Shown: piece after piece, positions 20,789 through 29,534 of the stretch
Position numbering within the stretch: the stretch's first letter is position 1
How the letters are laid out: each line of letters starts with the position of its first letter
Assembly (NCBI GenBank): GCA_035570275.1
Contig: DATMNI010000017.1
Span: 1 to 32,014, forward strand
Length of the DNA stretch: 32,014 bases
DNA from: DATMNI01 sp035570275
GTDB taxonomy: Bacteria; Acidobacteriota; Terriglobia; Bryobacterales; Bryobacteraceae
Direction of reading: 5' to 3'
Notes under the pieces: generated by a model
Told to the model about the DNA's origin: nothing
Seen by the model: only the letters and a program-made list of their open reading frames with translations
The model's database searches: none
Program-made: the position numbers and the translations under genes

Positions 20789-22737
20789 TCGCCAGACTCA
20801 CTTCACGGTTCTTTCGCCACGTCGCGACACTGTCACTTGTCCTATCGATCCCGGTGCTGTGCGCCGGGCAAACCGGCGTGGCGCCTTCGAACCCGCGTGC
20901 GCCATCCGACGATCCGCGTATCGGACTCAAGGCTGGAGTGTACGATGCGGGCGAAGCGGCGTTCGGCATGGTGCGGATTGTCTCCCTGCCCAAGCCGCCC
21001 GGATTTGCCCCCGGCCCTGGCGGCACTACCGAGCCCTTTCCCGCACCGCAGTCGGCCGATATACCGCCTGGACAGCCACGGACCGTGCAATACGGGTCCG
21101 CCAATTCGGATCTCGCCTTCAGCGGCAACCATCTCTTCGTGGGCAACTACAACGGGATCAATTTTTACGACATCGATAGCCCGGCGAAGACTACGCTTAA
21201 AACCTCACTGATGTGCCCGGGCGGCCAGGGCGACGTTTCGGTGTACGGCCATCTGCTCTTCATGTCGGCAGAGGCGATGAACGGACGGACCGATTGCGGC
21301 ACCCAGGGAATCCCCCTCCCGGCGGGCTATAAGCCCCCGCCGCCACCCCCGCCGCTGACGCCGGAACAGGTCGCTGCCGGTGCCCGGCCGCCGCGGGTGC
21401 CTCCTCCGCCCAGCCCGGACCGGTTTCGCGGCGTCCGCATCTTCGACATCGGCGATCTGGCGAATCCCAAGCAGGTTGCTGCCGTCCAGAGTTGCCGCGG
21501 ATCGCACACGCACACGCTGGTAATCGACCCCAAAGACAAAGAGAACGTCTATATCTATATCTCGGGTACCGGACTGGTCCGTCAGTCCGAGGAAGTGACG
21601 GAATGTTCGGACGGGGATCCGTCGAAAAATCCCGAAACTGCGTTATTCCGGATCGATATCATCAAGGTGCCGCTGGCGCACCCGGAAAAGGCGGCGATTG
21701 TAGCCAGCCCGCGCATCTTCACCGATGCCCAGACCGGGGCCCTCAATGGCCTCTGGAAGGGCGGCAGCCATGGTGAGGGCACGCAGTCCACTTCAGAGAC
21801 GAACCGGTGCCACGACATCACGGTCTATTCGGCCGTGGGGCTGGCGGCCGGGGCCTGTTCCGGCAATGGAATCCTGCTGAATATATCCGACCCCGTGCAT
21901 CCCGTGCGCATCGACGCCGTCAGCGATCCGAACTACGCTTTCTGGCATTCCGCCAGCTTCAACAATGCCGGCACGAAGGTGATGTTCACGGACGAGTGGG
22001 GCGGCGGCACGCAGCCCCGCTGCCGCGCCACCGATCCGATGAACTGGGGCGCCGATGCCATCTTCAATCTGTCCAACGGCAAATTGACACTGGCGTCCTA
22101 TTACAAGATGCCGGCGGCGCAGACAGAAACGGAAAACTGCGTGGCCCACAACGGTTCGCTGGTCCCGATTCCCGGACGCGATATCGTGGTGCAGGCCTGG
22201 TATCAGGGAGGCATCTCGATGGTGGATTTCACCGATGCCGCCCATCCCATCGAGATCGCTTATTTCGACCGGGGACCGCTCGACAAAGAGAAGAAGATTC
22301 TAGGCGGATTCTGGTCGGTCTATTGGTACAACGGTTACCTCTATGGTTCGGAGATTGCGCGCGGCGTTGACGTGTTGAAGCTGGTGCCGAGCAAGTTTGT
22401 TACGCAAAACGAAATCGATGCCGCCAACCAGGTGCATTTTGACGAGTTGAACGTCCAGAACCAGCCAAAGATTACGTGGCCCTCAAATTTCGTAGTGGGC
22501 CGCGCCTATCTCGATCAACTGGCCCGCAGCGGGGCGCTGGCGCCCGAACGGGTCGCGGCACTGAGCGACGCCATCGCCAAGGGCGAAGCGTCGCATTCCG
22601 CGAAAGAGGCAGCCGCTCTTAAGACTTTGGCTGCGAGTCTCGATAAGGATGCGGCCACGGCAAAGAGCCCGGCCGATGCGGAGCGTATGCGCGCACTCTC
22701 GGGAATCATGAACCAGGGCGGCGCTTCGCTTCGTTAG
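20785..22737 (+). CDS. Secreted LVIVD-repeat (beta-propeller) protein
   Basis: This 650-residue protein has a signal peptide ending near VLCAGQ. The body shows repeated blades of the LVIVD type: NHLFVGNYNGINFYDI, RGVRIFDIGDLANPKQ, GNGILLNISDPVHPVRI and GGISMVDFTDAAHPIEI. It also has a Pro-rich insert (YKPPPPPPPLTPE, about residue 180-215) and a C-terminal helical region (residues ~570-650). Conserved His pairs (SHTHTL, FWHSASF) and several Cys (NRCHD, ENCVAHNG) could form disulfides or bind metal. Such propellers commonly follow DUF305 genes in acidobacteria and related soil bacteria; the joint role is not known. It overlaps the DUF305 stop by four bases, indicating coupled translation. Confidence 0.85.
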   Translation: MIARLTSRFFRHVATLSLVLSIPVLCAGQTGVAPSNPRAPSDDPRIGLKAGVYDAGEAAFGMVRIVSLPKPPGFAPGPGGTTEPFPAPQSADIPPGQPRTVQYGSANSDLAFSGNHLFVGNYNGINFYDIDSPAKTTLKTSLMCPGGQGDVSVYGHLLFMSAEAMNGRTDCGTQGIPLPAGYKPPPPPPPLTPEQVAAGARPPRVPPPPSPDRFRGVRIFDIGDLANPKQVAAVQSCRGSHTHTLVIDPKDKENVYIYISGTGLVRQSEEVTECSDGDPSKNPETALFRIDIIKVPLAHPEKAAIVASPRIFTDAQTGALNGLWKGGSHGEGTQSTSETNRCHDITVYSAVGLAAGACSGNGILLNISDPVHPVRIDAVSDPNYAFWHSASFNNAGTKVMFTDEWGGGTQPRCRATDPMNWGADAIFNLSNGKLTLASYYKMPAAQTETENCVAHNGSLVPIPGRDIVVQAWYQGGISMVDFTDAAHPIEIAYFDRGPLDKEKKILGGFWSVYWYNGYLYGSEIARGVDVLKLVPSKFVTQNEIDAANQVHFDELNVQNQPKITWPSNFVVGRAYLDQLARSGALAPERVAALSDAIAKGEASHSAKEAAALKTLAASLDKDAATAKSPADAERMRALSGIMNQGGASLR

Positions 22738-22745
22738 CCAGGTGG

Positions 22746-22773
22746 GACAGACCATCGGTGTTGGTGGTCTGTC
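22746..22773 (+). terminator. Hairpin between convergent operons
   Basis: GACAGACCA (22746-22754) and TGGTCTGTC (22765-22773) form a perfect nine-pair stem with a ten-base loop, nine bases after the LVIVD stop. A T-rich but interrupted stretch follows from about 22785. It could terminate the DUF305-LVIVD transcript, and in reverse that of the response regulator ending at 22868. It lacks a clean T-tract, so intrinsic termination is uncertain. Confidence 0.5.
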
Positions 22774-22867
22774 GTCTGCCCCGGTACTTGTTGTTCTTGC
22801 TTGTGGTGTCCAGGCGGCTGCATCCTGCCGCCCTGACCTGTCTTCCAGTCCCGCATCGCGGAGCCGA

Positions 22868-23689
22868 CTACAGCGATTGACCCAATCTCTTTTCGAGCTC
22901 CCTGCGATAGGTTCTGCTGATTCTCGATCTCGAACCGTCTTTCAGGATCACTTCGAATTCGCCATGGGAGATCGGCTCCAGGCGCAGGATGCTTTCGATA
23001 TTGACGATAGCCGAACGATGGACGCGGACAAAACGAACGGGATCGAGCCGGGCCGCAAGCTCGTTCAGCGCTGCCCGGTACAACAGTTCCTTGCCTCCGA
23101 TGTGCAGGTTCGCGTAAACCCCGGCAGCTTCGATCCAGTCGATGTCGGCCACCGGTACGAAGCGGGTTGAACCTCCGGATTTCACCACCAGACGGTCCAG
23201 CGGCAGATCCCCCGCGGGCGCTGCGGAAACCATCCGAAGAATGCGCCGTCCAAACTCCCGCACGCTGCGTTCATCCATACGGATGCTGACGCGAGCCATG
23301 GTCACCTCAAAGCGCTCGTCGCTGAACGGCTTCAGGAGATAGTCAAGCGCATTGGCTTCGAAAGCGCGGATTGCATGCGCATCGTAGGCGGTCACAAAGA
23401 CGGTTAGCGGCATACGTTCGGCTCCCACTGCAGCGATGACCTCCAGTCCATTCAGTTCCGGCATCTGCACGTCGAGAAACACCAGATCGGGCCTTCGGTT
23501 CTGAATGATCTCCACCGCGGAGAGTCCGTCGGACGCCTCTATGATTGCAGAGGCCCCGGTGATTGCAGAGGCCCCGATGATTGCGGCCACCTCGGAATCG
23601 CGGCGCAACAGATCGACGATCCGTTGCCTGGCCGGCGCTTCGTCGTCGGCCACCAGAACGCAGAGGCCTTCAGACGCGGACAGCGGCAT
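22868..23689 (-). CDS. LytTR-family response regulator with expanded receiver domain
   Basis: This regulator of about 273 residues has an N-terminal receiver domain (VLVADDEAPARQRI; phosphoacceptor Asp near residue 73 in LVFLDVQMPELNG; TAYDAHAIRAFE; LLKPF). A C-terminal LytTR DNA-binding domain follows (ADIDWIEAAGVYANLHIG, RFVRVHRSAIVNIE, RTYRRELEKRL). The likely start is ATG 23689 (MPLSASEG), with AAGGA five bases before it. Upstream in-frame starts extend into the kinase gene. It overlaps the kinase stop by about 20 bases, so the pair is translationally coupled. The segment AAIIGASAITGASAIIEASDG contains two extra six-residue units from an 18-base tandem repeat, pushing the Asp about 12 residues downstream of its usual place. 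The fold may tolerate this, but phosphorylation could be altered. Confidence 0.92.
   Translation of the reverse strand: MPLSASEGLCVLVADDEAPARQRIVDLLRRDSEVAAIIGASAITGASAIIEASDGLSAVEIIQNRRPDLVFLDVQMPELNGLEVIAAVGAERMPLTVFVTAYDAHAIRAFEANALDYLLKPFSDERFEVTMARVSIRMDERSVREFGRRILRMVSAAPAGDLPLDRLVVKSGGSTRFVPVADIDWIEAAGVYANLHIGGKELLYRAALNELAARLDPVRFVRVHRSAIVNIESILRLEPISHGEFEVILKDGSRSRISRTYRRELEKRLGQSL
23543..23586 (-). repeat. 18-base tandem repeat inside the receiver domain
   Basis: The unit GATTGCAGAGGCCCCGGT (23543-23560) is followed by a copy with two changes at its end (23561-23578) and a partial third unit (from 23579). Eighteen bases is six codons, so gain or loss keeps frame. The coded peptide is ASAI(T/I)G repeated. 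The repeat lies between helix alpha-1 and the second strand of the receiver domain. Confidence 0.85.
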
Positions 23690-24794
23690 GGGCATCCTTT
23701 CCGGCATCCTTTCCGATCCAGCGCAGAGGCAGCGATATTTCAACCTCGGTTCCACCACTGGCGCGCCGGTTCACGGCAAAACAGGTTTCTCCATCGGGAT
23801 AAAGCCCTGCCACGCGCTGCCGCGTCACGGAAAGCCCTACGCCGCCGGAGTTCTCAAGCGTCCAACCCGCCGGAAGCCCCACGCCGTCGTCGAGCACACG
23901 AATATCAAGCCGATTCCCGTCCCGGCGTGCCGACACGATCACCGTTCCGCCCGAAGCTCGCCTTGAAATCCCGTGCCGGATTGCATTCTCCACCAGCGGC
24001 TGAACGAAAAAGCAGGGCACGGAAGCATATTTCAACTCCGGCGCGATTTGCGTCTCGATCCGCAAGTGGTCCCCGAAGCGGATCTTCTGGATCGCCAGAT
24101 AGTGTTCCAGAAAGGCCATCTCTTCCGCCAGCGGGACTTCGTGCCTGTCTTTCGATTCCAGCGACAGGCGGAGAAGGTCGCCCAGATGCTCGATCATCCT
24201 TCGCGCCAGCTTCGGGTCGCGTTCCACCTGAGATGAGATCGTGTTCAGCGCATTGAAAAGAAAATGCGGATCCAATTGCATTCGAAGCGCGTTCAGACGA
24301 GCCTCTGAGAAGTGTTTTTCCAGACGCTCCAGACGCAACTCACCGGTAATATAGTGATCGTAATAGTAATATGCCTGCCAGGCTCCCAGGATCAGCCAAT
24401 AGATGAGCCAGTTCCAGAGAAACATGCCCCCCAGCGCATCGACAAGAAACCTGATGCGAGGCAAGGCATTCCATTCACCAATCCCGAACGCGGCGCGAAC
24501 CGCCCCCAAAAGATAAACGTACACAGACGTCACCAGCAGGCTCGGAAGGAAATGCGCCAGAACTCGCCGGGCAAGTTGCTTGCTGGAAACGGGGATTTGC
24601 CGGTCCGCCCAAAGAATGAGCGGCGTGACCATACCCCAGGACCACCATAGCGTAAGAGAAAGCAGCAGAGCGCGGCGCCGGTCGATGCCGGCAGAGAGAT
24701 CCGGCAAGGCAAACACACATCCCAGAATCGTCCAGGCCACAGCCGCAAGGGCAACGTGGCCCGGACGTGTCTTCAACCATTGTTTGCCAGCCAT
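23670..24794 (-). CDS. LytS/YehU-type membrane sensor histidine kinase
   Basis: This inner-membrane kinase of about 374 residues starts at ATG 24794 (MAGKQWLKTRPG). A longer frame upstream overlaps the preceding gene and is less likely. Four hydrophobic segments occupy the first ~135 residues. The LytS-type kinase core follows: LRMQLDPHFLFNALNTISS with the phospho-His at about residue 174, and a GHKL ATPase domain (PLVENAIRHGISRR as the N-box, VLDDGVGLP as G1, GGVGLSVTRQR as G2). It would phosphorylate the adjacent LytTR regulator. The gene begins eight bases after the stop of the secreted protein gene, so all three form one operon. There is no periplasmic sensor domain, so the signal is probably in the membrane or passed by a partner. 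Confidence 0.92.
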   Translation of the reverse strand: MAGKQWLKTRPGHVALAAVAWTILGCVFALPDLSAGIDRRRALLLSLTLWWSWGMVTPLILWADRQIPVSSKQLARRVLAHFLPSLLVTSVYVYLLGAVRAAFGIGEWNALPRIRFLVDALGGMFLWNWLIYWLILGAWQAYYYYDHYITGELRLERLEKHFSEARLNALRMQLDPHFLFNALNTISSQVERDPKLARRMIEHLGDLLRLSLESKDRHEVPLAEEMAFLEHYLAIQKIRFGDHLRIETQIAPELKYASVPCFFVQPLVENAIRHGISRRASGGTVIVSARRDGNRLDIRVLDDGVGLPAGWTLENSGGVGLSVTRQRVAGLYPDGETCFAVNRRASGGTEVEISLPLRWIGKDAGKDAHAAVRV

Positions 24795-24802
24795 CGGGTT
24801 TG

Positions 24803-25969
24803 TCACTTCGGTGGGCTTATCATTGTGTCTGCCAGACGAACCCCTTCCGGATCGGCCAGGCGCAGCATCAGTCCCCATCCGAAGAAGTTGTTCGCGACTG
24901 CTACCGTGACCTCATTATCGCCCGCTTCCAGAGGCAAAGTGAAAGCGCCATTCTCCAGCGAACATCGCCCATCGGGATATTTTCTGGCTCCTTCCGGGTC
25001 ATATAGGTTCTTGTCGGCATACACCAGCTTCCCGTTCACGAATACCCACAGTTCGCGCGTCCATCCAATATCTACCTTCTTCGTCTGCTTCCTGTCTGAA
25101 GTTATCGTCGTCTTCAGCCATGCTACGGCTCGGTTCGGCTCGGGCAAAGGCCGGCCATACTCGCGGCTGAGATTTACCAGCCCGCTCCGCTCCGTGCCGA
25201 TCGTCTTCCAGTCCTGCGAAGCACCGGGCATCTCCTTATACATGGGGTCCTTACCGTTGGGCAGCGCGGAAAACGTGGAGAGACGCCAATTCCGGACCAG
25301 GCCGCGGTCCCCATCCAGCGGATCTCTGGCCGGCTCCGGAGAAAGACCGTCCACTGCATCGGGAGTGATCGCCATGTTTGCGAATGTGCCTGGCCCCTGC
25401 AGCCGCAGGCCGCCCTTCATCGCATCCCCCTCTAACCTGCCGACCTCCAGTGTGGGCGATGGGGCATCGTTCACAAAAACATTCATTCGCCGGCCGGAAA
25501 CGACCATCTTGATGCGGTTCCACCCGTTCTCCCGGAGCTGCGCCCGCGTTTCATATTGAGGAAAGAGGTCCCATAGCAGGACGCCATGAGTCTGCGGCGC
25601 ATACTGTATGCAGGCCCCGAAGGCCGGACAGTTCGGATCGGGCCTAAGGTAAACGAGCTCGAAATTACCTTCGTCTTGCTGCCGAAAGGCTATTCCGGGC
25701 GCCCCCCGCCCGATCGTATTGACGTCGAACTCGATGGTTCCGTCGCCGAACGTGATGTCTTTGAGTACCGCATTGCCGCTGTTCAGCCGCATCAAGCCGT
25801 GAAAAAAACCCTGCTGCCGGAGGAACTCCGCGTTTTCCTTAGTCTGCCAGTGGTCAGCCGTCATGGCGATTGAGATCGGTTGCGCGCCCTGGGCAATCGG
25901 AAGTGCTGACAGAACGCATACGCAGAGCGCCATCTTGTTCAGGGCATCTTTGCTAACAAGTGTCTTCAT
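24803..25969 (-). CDS. Secreted beta-sandwich protein (DUF1080/LamG-like plus C-terminal beta domain)
   Basis: This 388-residue exported protein has a signal peptide ending near PIAQGAQP. The first half resembles the concanavalin-like domain of DUF1080 / 3-keto-disaccharide-hydrolase proteins: DGTIEFDVNTIG, GIAFRQQDEGNFELVYLRP, NGWNRIKMVVSGRRMNVFVN. The second half is another beta domain (RELWVFVNGKLVYADK, LEAGDNEVTVAVANNFFGWG) of the galactose-binding or sleeve type. No catalytic residues can be named, so carbohydrate binding is the safest reading. It is the first gene of an operon with the sensor kinase and regulator. It may be a target of that system or supply the extracellular sensing that the kinase lacks; this is inference. 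No convincing ribosome-binding site stands before the ATG. Confidence 0.8.
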   Translation of the reverse strand: MKTLVSKDALNKMALCVCVLSALPIAQGAQPISIAMTADHWQTKENAEFLRQQGFFHGLMRLNSGNAVLKDITFGDGTIEFDVNTIGRGAPGIAFRQQDEGNFELVYLRPDPNCPAFGACIQYAPQTHGVLLWDLFPQYETRAQLRENGWNRIKMVVSGRRMNVFVNDAPSPTLEVGRLEGDAMKGGLRLQGPGTFANMAITPDAVDGLSPEPARDPLDGDRGLVRNWRLSTFSALPNGKDPMYKEMPGASQDWKTIGTERSGLVNLSREYGRPLPEPNRAVAWLKTTITSDRKQTKKVDIGWTRELWVFVNGKLVYADKNLYDPEGARKYPDGRCSLENGAFTLPLEAGDNEVTVAVANNFFGWGLMLRLADPEGVRLADTMISPPK

Positions 25970-26090
25970 GACCCTAGCGTATGGACCAGGTGCGCCCCTT
26001 GGCGAGTTAAAGGTGACGAGACGGACGGGAGTGTTACGAGGCGGTCCCGGACGTTGCGGGTTGGTTCCTGGCGACGTGTCGGGCGATCCG

Positions 26091-26166
26091 GGTCATTTTG
26101 TCCCGGAATATTCTCAACCAAAGGAGTTAGGTCGATTTCAGTGGATTTCCCGGTCATTTTGTCCCG
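26091..26166. repeat. Two direct copies of a GGTCATTTTGTCCCG motif
   Basis: The 15-base motif occurs at 26091-26105 and 26152-26166, 61 bases apart, each inside a longer C/G-flanked match. On the opposite strand it reads CGGGACAAAATGACC, a type of sequence I associate with insertion-sequence ends in soil bacteria. No transposase is nearby, so it is probably the footprint of a lost element. The surrounding 25970-26456 has no supported gene. Confidence 0.6.
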
Positions 26167-26316
26167 TTCCAGTATGCGAAGCCTAATTCGGCGGCTGGTC
26201 TTCGGCGGCGGTACACGAGACTGCCGTCCGGTGTTCAGCTTGTTTTTCCGGCTTGCCTTACGGGCGTGCGGGAATTCGCTTACGCGTGTTTTGGGGCCGG
26301 TGCTGCCGAGGAACCG

Positions 26317-26338
26317 CTTGCTGACGCGCGCGGCTCTG
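26317..26338 (+). repeat. Interspersed repeat, left module only
   Basis: Matches 8134-8155 at all but two positions (GACGCGCGCGGCTCTG here). It is followed by a degenerate tandem of GATCG(A/T)(C/G)ATCGCTCT-type units, and lies about 150 bases before the TonB receptor start. Confidence 0.65.
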
Positions 26339-26486
26339 ATCGACATCGCTCTGATCGTGATCGCTCTGCTCGCCTTCGCAGTTGACTTTTCGAAGTTTTC
26401 CAACTAGGCTTGCTTAAACAGCTTTCACGTCAAAGCCGGAGACGGTTGGCCACGGGATGCCAACAACCTTTGAAAAGGGGACGGCC

Positions 26487-29400
26487 ATGAAACACAATCG
26501 ACTGGTATCCGCTCTGGCACTGGCGTGCCTGACCGCGGTTCACTTATTCGGACAAGCCAACACCACCGCCACTTTGCGCGGAACGGTTCTCGACAAAACC
26601 CAGGCCGTGATTCCAGGCGCCGAAGTCCGGATTGCGGAAAAAGAGACGGGGCTCGCTCGTTCGGCGACGTCGAATAGCGAGGGTCTCTACGTCTTCAACC
26701 TGTTGCCGGTCGGGCACTATGAAATCCGCGTCTCGGTGAAGGGCTTCGCCACCGCGGCCTTCGAGAATATCGAACTGACGGTCGGCCAGACCACTACCAT
26801 AGACGCGACCATGTCGCCCAGTTCGCAGGCTGAAACCATCACTGTCGAAGCCGCCGGCGTCTCGTTCGTCGATGTCCAGAAAACCGACGTCAGCCGTCCC
26901 ATTACGCCCAGCGAAGTGCAGAACCTGCCGCTCAACGGGCGCGACTTCGTGAATCTGGCGATTCTGGCGCCGGGCGCGCGGCCGGTGCCCTCCTACGATC
27001 CGACCAAAGCCCGCATCGGCGTGTTCGCCACCAATGGGTCGAGCGGCCGCAACGTCAACGTCACCGTCAACGGCATCGACAACAAAGACGGTACCGTCGG
27101 CGGACCCGTCATGCAGTTGCCGCTTGAAGCCATCGAAGAATTCAACATCTCGACGCAGCGCTTTTCGGCCGCGAACGGGCGCAGTGAAGGCGCCGCCGTG
27201 AATGTGCTCACCAAGAGCGGAACCAACAACTTTCACGGAGCCATCTATTTCTTCGACCGCGAGTCTGCCTTTAACGCCCTCAACTATTTCGAGCAGACAG
27301 CCCACGGCGGCAGCGGTCAGAAGGCTGATTTCAGCCGTCAGCAGTTCGGCGGGTCCATCGGCGGTCCGGTGAAAAAGGACAAGACGTTCCTGTTTTTTGC
27401 TTTGGAGCGCGCCCGCGAAAACACCAGCCTCAACGTCACCGGGACCGCCTATAACGAGCTGACTCTGCTCCAGCAGGCCGGATTCAACGTGCAACCCGCG
27501 CACAGCATCCCGACGCCCTATTTCGACTGGCGGTACAACGGCCGCATCGATCATCGCATCAACGACAAGAACACCTTCTCCGCCAGCTATTCAAACCAGA
27601 ATAACCGCGGCCTAAACGACCAGGCAACCTCGACGGCCGATGCTACTGCGGGAAACGTTACCACCAATCAGCTCATCATCGCCAATGCGACCTTCAATTC
27701 CGTGCTCTCGCCGTCGATCGTCAACTCCTTCACCGCGGGCCACCAATACTGGCACAACCTGATCGACGAAAGTCCGCGCTTCCTGCAGTTCGCATTTCCC
27801 TCGGCCTCCATCGGGACCCGCGGCGCCGTGCCGCAAGAAAGCTTCCAGCGCAAGTGGCAGTTCCGCGACGATATCGCCATCGGCCACGGCACCCATTCTT
27901 TTAAAGCCGGTTTCGATTACCTGTGGGAGCCACTGCTCGGAGGCATTCTGGAATCCAGCATCGCAGGCGCAGTCACCTTCTTCGACGATCCCGATGTAAT
28001 TCTCTCCAACAAAACCAAGTATCCCAACGGTTTCGCAACGCCCGGAGCGATCACGTCGATTACCCGCGGCACCAACGGCAATCCGTACTTTTATCAGCCC
28101 GCGAAAATGTTTGGAGTCTACTTCCAGGACGATTGGAAAGTCACTCGCAGCCTGAGCGTGAATCTGGGCATCCGGTGGGACAAAGACTATAATCTGAATG
28201 CCGGCAGCGAACAGGTTAACGCGCGCGCCTATCAATATCTGAAAGCGATCGGCAGTCCCTACGGCGGCGGCCTGCCGCACGATGACAACAAGGACTTCAG
28301 CCCGCGGTTCGGTCTGGCTTACGACGTCACCGGGCGGGGCAAGCACGTGATCCGCGCCGGCTACGGTCTTTACTACGGCCAGCCGTTCATCAACATCACG
28401 CTGTTCATGCTCCAGCAGACCAACGCTACGTTGTATTCCACCGTCACCTACAACAACAGCGTGGTCCCCGGAACCGCCACCGGCGCCTCTGACATCGTGC
28501 CCACTACGGGTCAACCTCTTTCGCAGTTCCGCTACGGCATCGACTCGATTCCGGCCACCCAGCCCGCCAGTTCACAGCTCACCGGGACCGTTACCGGACG
28601 CATCATCGATCCGAAATACCGCAACCCTTACACCCAGCAATGGAACGGTGGCTACACCTGGGCGTTCCGAGAAGGTTCGGCGGTCGAGATCGAATACGTT
28701 CACGTCCTCAGCCTGCATGAGAGCAAGAGCGTCACCATCAATCCGACCATCAGCGGGGTTCGATCCACCGCGGCGCCGTTTGCCGCCGCCGGCATCAACT
28801 ACTCCGGCCCGATCCAGGAATACCAACCCAGCGGGCGCAGCCGCTACGATGGCATGAATGTTTCATATCGGCGCCGCATGTCCAAACGCTTTGCGCTGAA
28901 TGCGAATTACGTCCTTTCGCGCGGCCTTGCCTACAACGGCAACGCCGGGGCTTTCGGAAACACACCGACGGACATGTTGAACTACTATGCCGCCCACGAT
29001 CTGGGTCCCACTCCCGCGGACGAAACGCACCGTTTCACACTGAGCGGCCTGGTCAATTTGCCTTGGGGTCTGAAATTCGCGCCCATCATGCAGTGGGCCT
29101 CCGGCCGTCCTTACAACGTCACTGAGGGAATCACAGACGTTTTCGGGTTTGGCACCGGGATTGCCGCCACGCACGCCGTCGTGCTCGACAGCGATCCCAC
29201 CAACCTGCTGGCCACCAAAGGCTACACCACGGGTCAACTCCAGGCATGTCTGGCCGGAAACACTTGCCATCAGGTTCCCTACGACTACCTTCGGGGCGAG
29301 GCGTTTTACCAGCTCGATACGCGCGTGAGCCGGACGTTCAAGTTCGGTGAGAAGGCGCGGCTTGAGGTCATTTTTCAGGCATTCGACCTCACCAATCGGG

Positions 29401-29534
29401 CGAATTTCGGCGCAAACTATCAGGGGAATATCCGCTCCGCAACGTTCCTGCAGCCGACCAATTTCATCACCGGCTCCGGCGTGATTGTGCCGAAATCCTT
29501 CTCCGGTGAATTTGGCGCCCGCTTCAGCTTCTGA
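26487..29534 (+). CDS. TonB-dependent receptor, Oar-like, with carboxypeptidase-regulatory domain
   Basis: This outer-membrane protein has about 1015 residues. I chose ATG 26487 (MKHNRLVSAL) because AAAAGGGG stands before it and a signal peptide (to HLFGQ) follows. An upstream ATG at 26457 has neither. Residues ~25-110 are a carboxypeptidase-regulatory-like Ig domain (ATLRGTVLDKTQAVIPGAEV, LYVFNLLPVGHYEIRVSV). A plug domain follows (NLPLNGRDFVNLAILAPG, VNGIDNKDG), then a large beta-barrel with alternating aromatic strands ending in the terminal-Phe signature GARFSF. This architecture is expanded in acidobacteria, where it is thought to take up large glycans or peptides. It stands alone, with no SusD-like partner visible, so the ligand cannot be inferred. 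Confidence 0.93.
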   Translation: MKHNRLVSALALACLTAVHLFGQANTTATLRGTVLDKTQAVIPGAEVRIAEKETGLARSATSNSEGLYVFNLLPVGHYEIRVSVKGFATAAFENIELTVGQTTTIDATMSPSSQAETITVEAAGVSFVDVQKTDVSRPITPSEVQNLPLNGRDFVNLAILAPGARPVPSYDPTKARIGVFATNGSSGRNVNVTVNGIDNKDGTVGGPVMQLPLEAIEEFNISTQRFSAANGRSEGAAVNVLTKSGTNNFHGAIYFFDRESAFNALNYFEQTAHGGSGQKADFSRQQFGGSIGGPVKKDKTFLFFALERARENTSLNVTGTAYNELTLLQQAGFNVQPAHSIPTPYFDWRYNGRIDHRINDKNTFSASYSNQNNRGLNDQATSTADATAGNVTTNQLIIANATFNSVLSPSIVNSFTAGHQYWHNLIDESPRFLQFAFPSASIGTRGAVPQESFQRKWQFRDDIAIGHGTHSFKAGFDYLWEPLLGGILESSIAGAVTFFDDPDVILSNKTKYPNGFATPGAITSITRGTNGNPYFYQPAKMFGVYFQDDWKVTRSLSVNLGIRWDKDYNLNAGSEQVNARAYQYLKAIGSPYGGGLPHDDNKDFSPRFGLAYDVTGRGKHVIRAGYGLYYGQPFINITLFMLQQTNATLYSTVTYNNSVVPGTATGASDIVPTTGQPLSQFRYGIDSIPATQPASSQLTGTVTGRIIDPKYRNPYTQQWNGGYTWAFREGSAVEIEYVHVLSLHESKSVTINPTISGVRSTAAPFAAAGINYSGPIQEYQPSGRSRYDGMNVSYRRRMSKRFALNANYVLSRGLAYNGNAGAFGNTPTDMLNYYAAHDLGPTPADETHRFTLSGLVNLPWGLKFAPIMQWASGRPYNVTEGITDVFGFGTGIAATHAVVLDSDPTNLLATKGYTTGQLQACLAGNTCHQVPYDYLRGEAFYQLDTRVSRTFKFGEKARLEVIFQAFDLTNRANFGANYQGNIRSATFLQPTNFITGSGVIVPKSFSGEFGARFSF

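Noticed and set aside
25966..26407. Opposing frames in the region between the secreted protein and the TonB receptor
   Set aside because: Both cross the repeated TCATTTTGTCCCG motifs and the interspersed repeat, show no start signals, and resemble no family.
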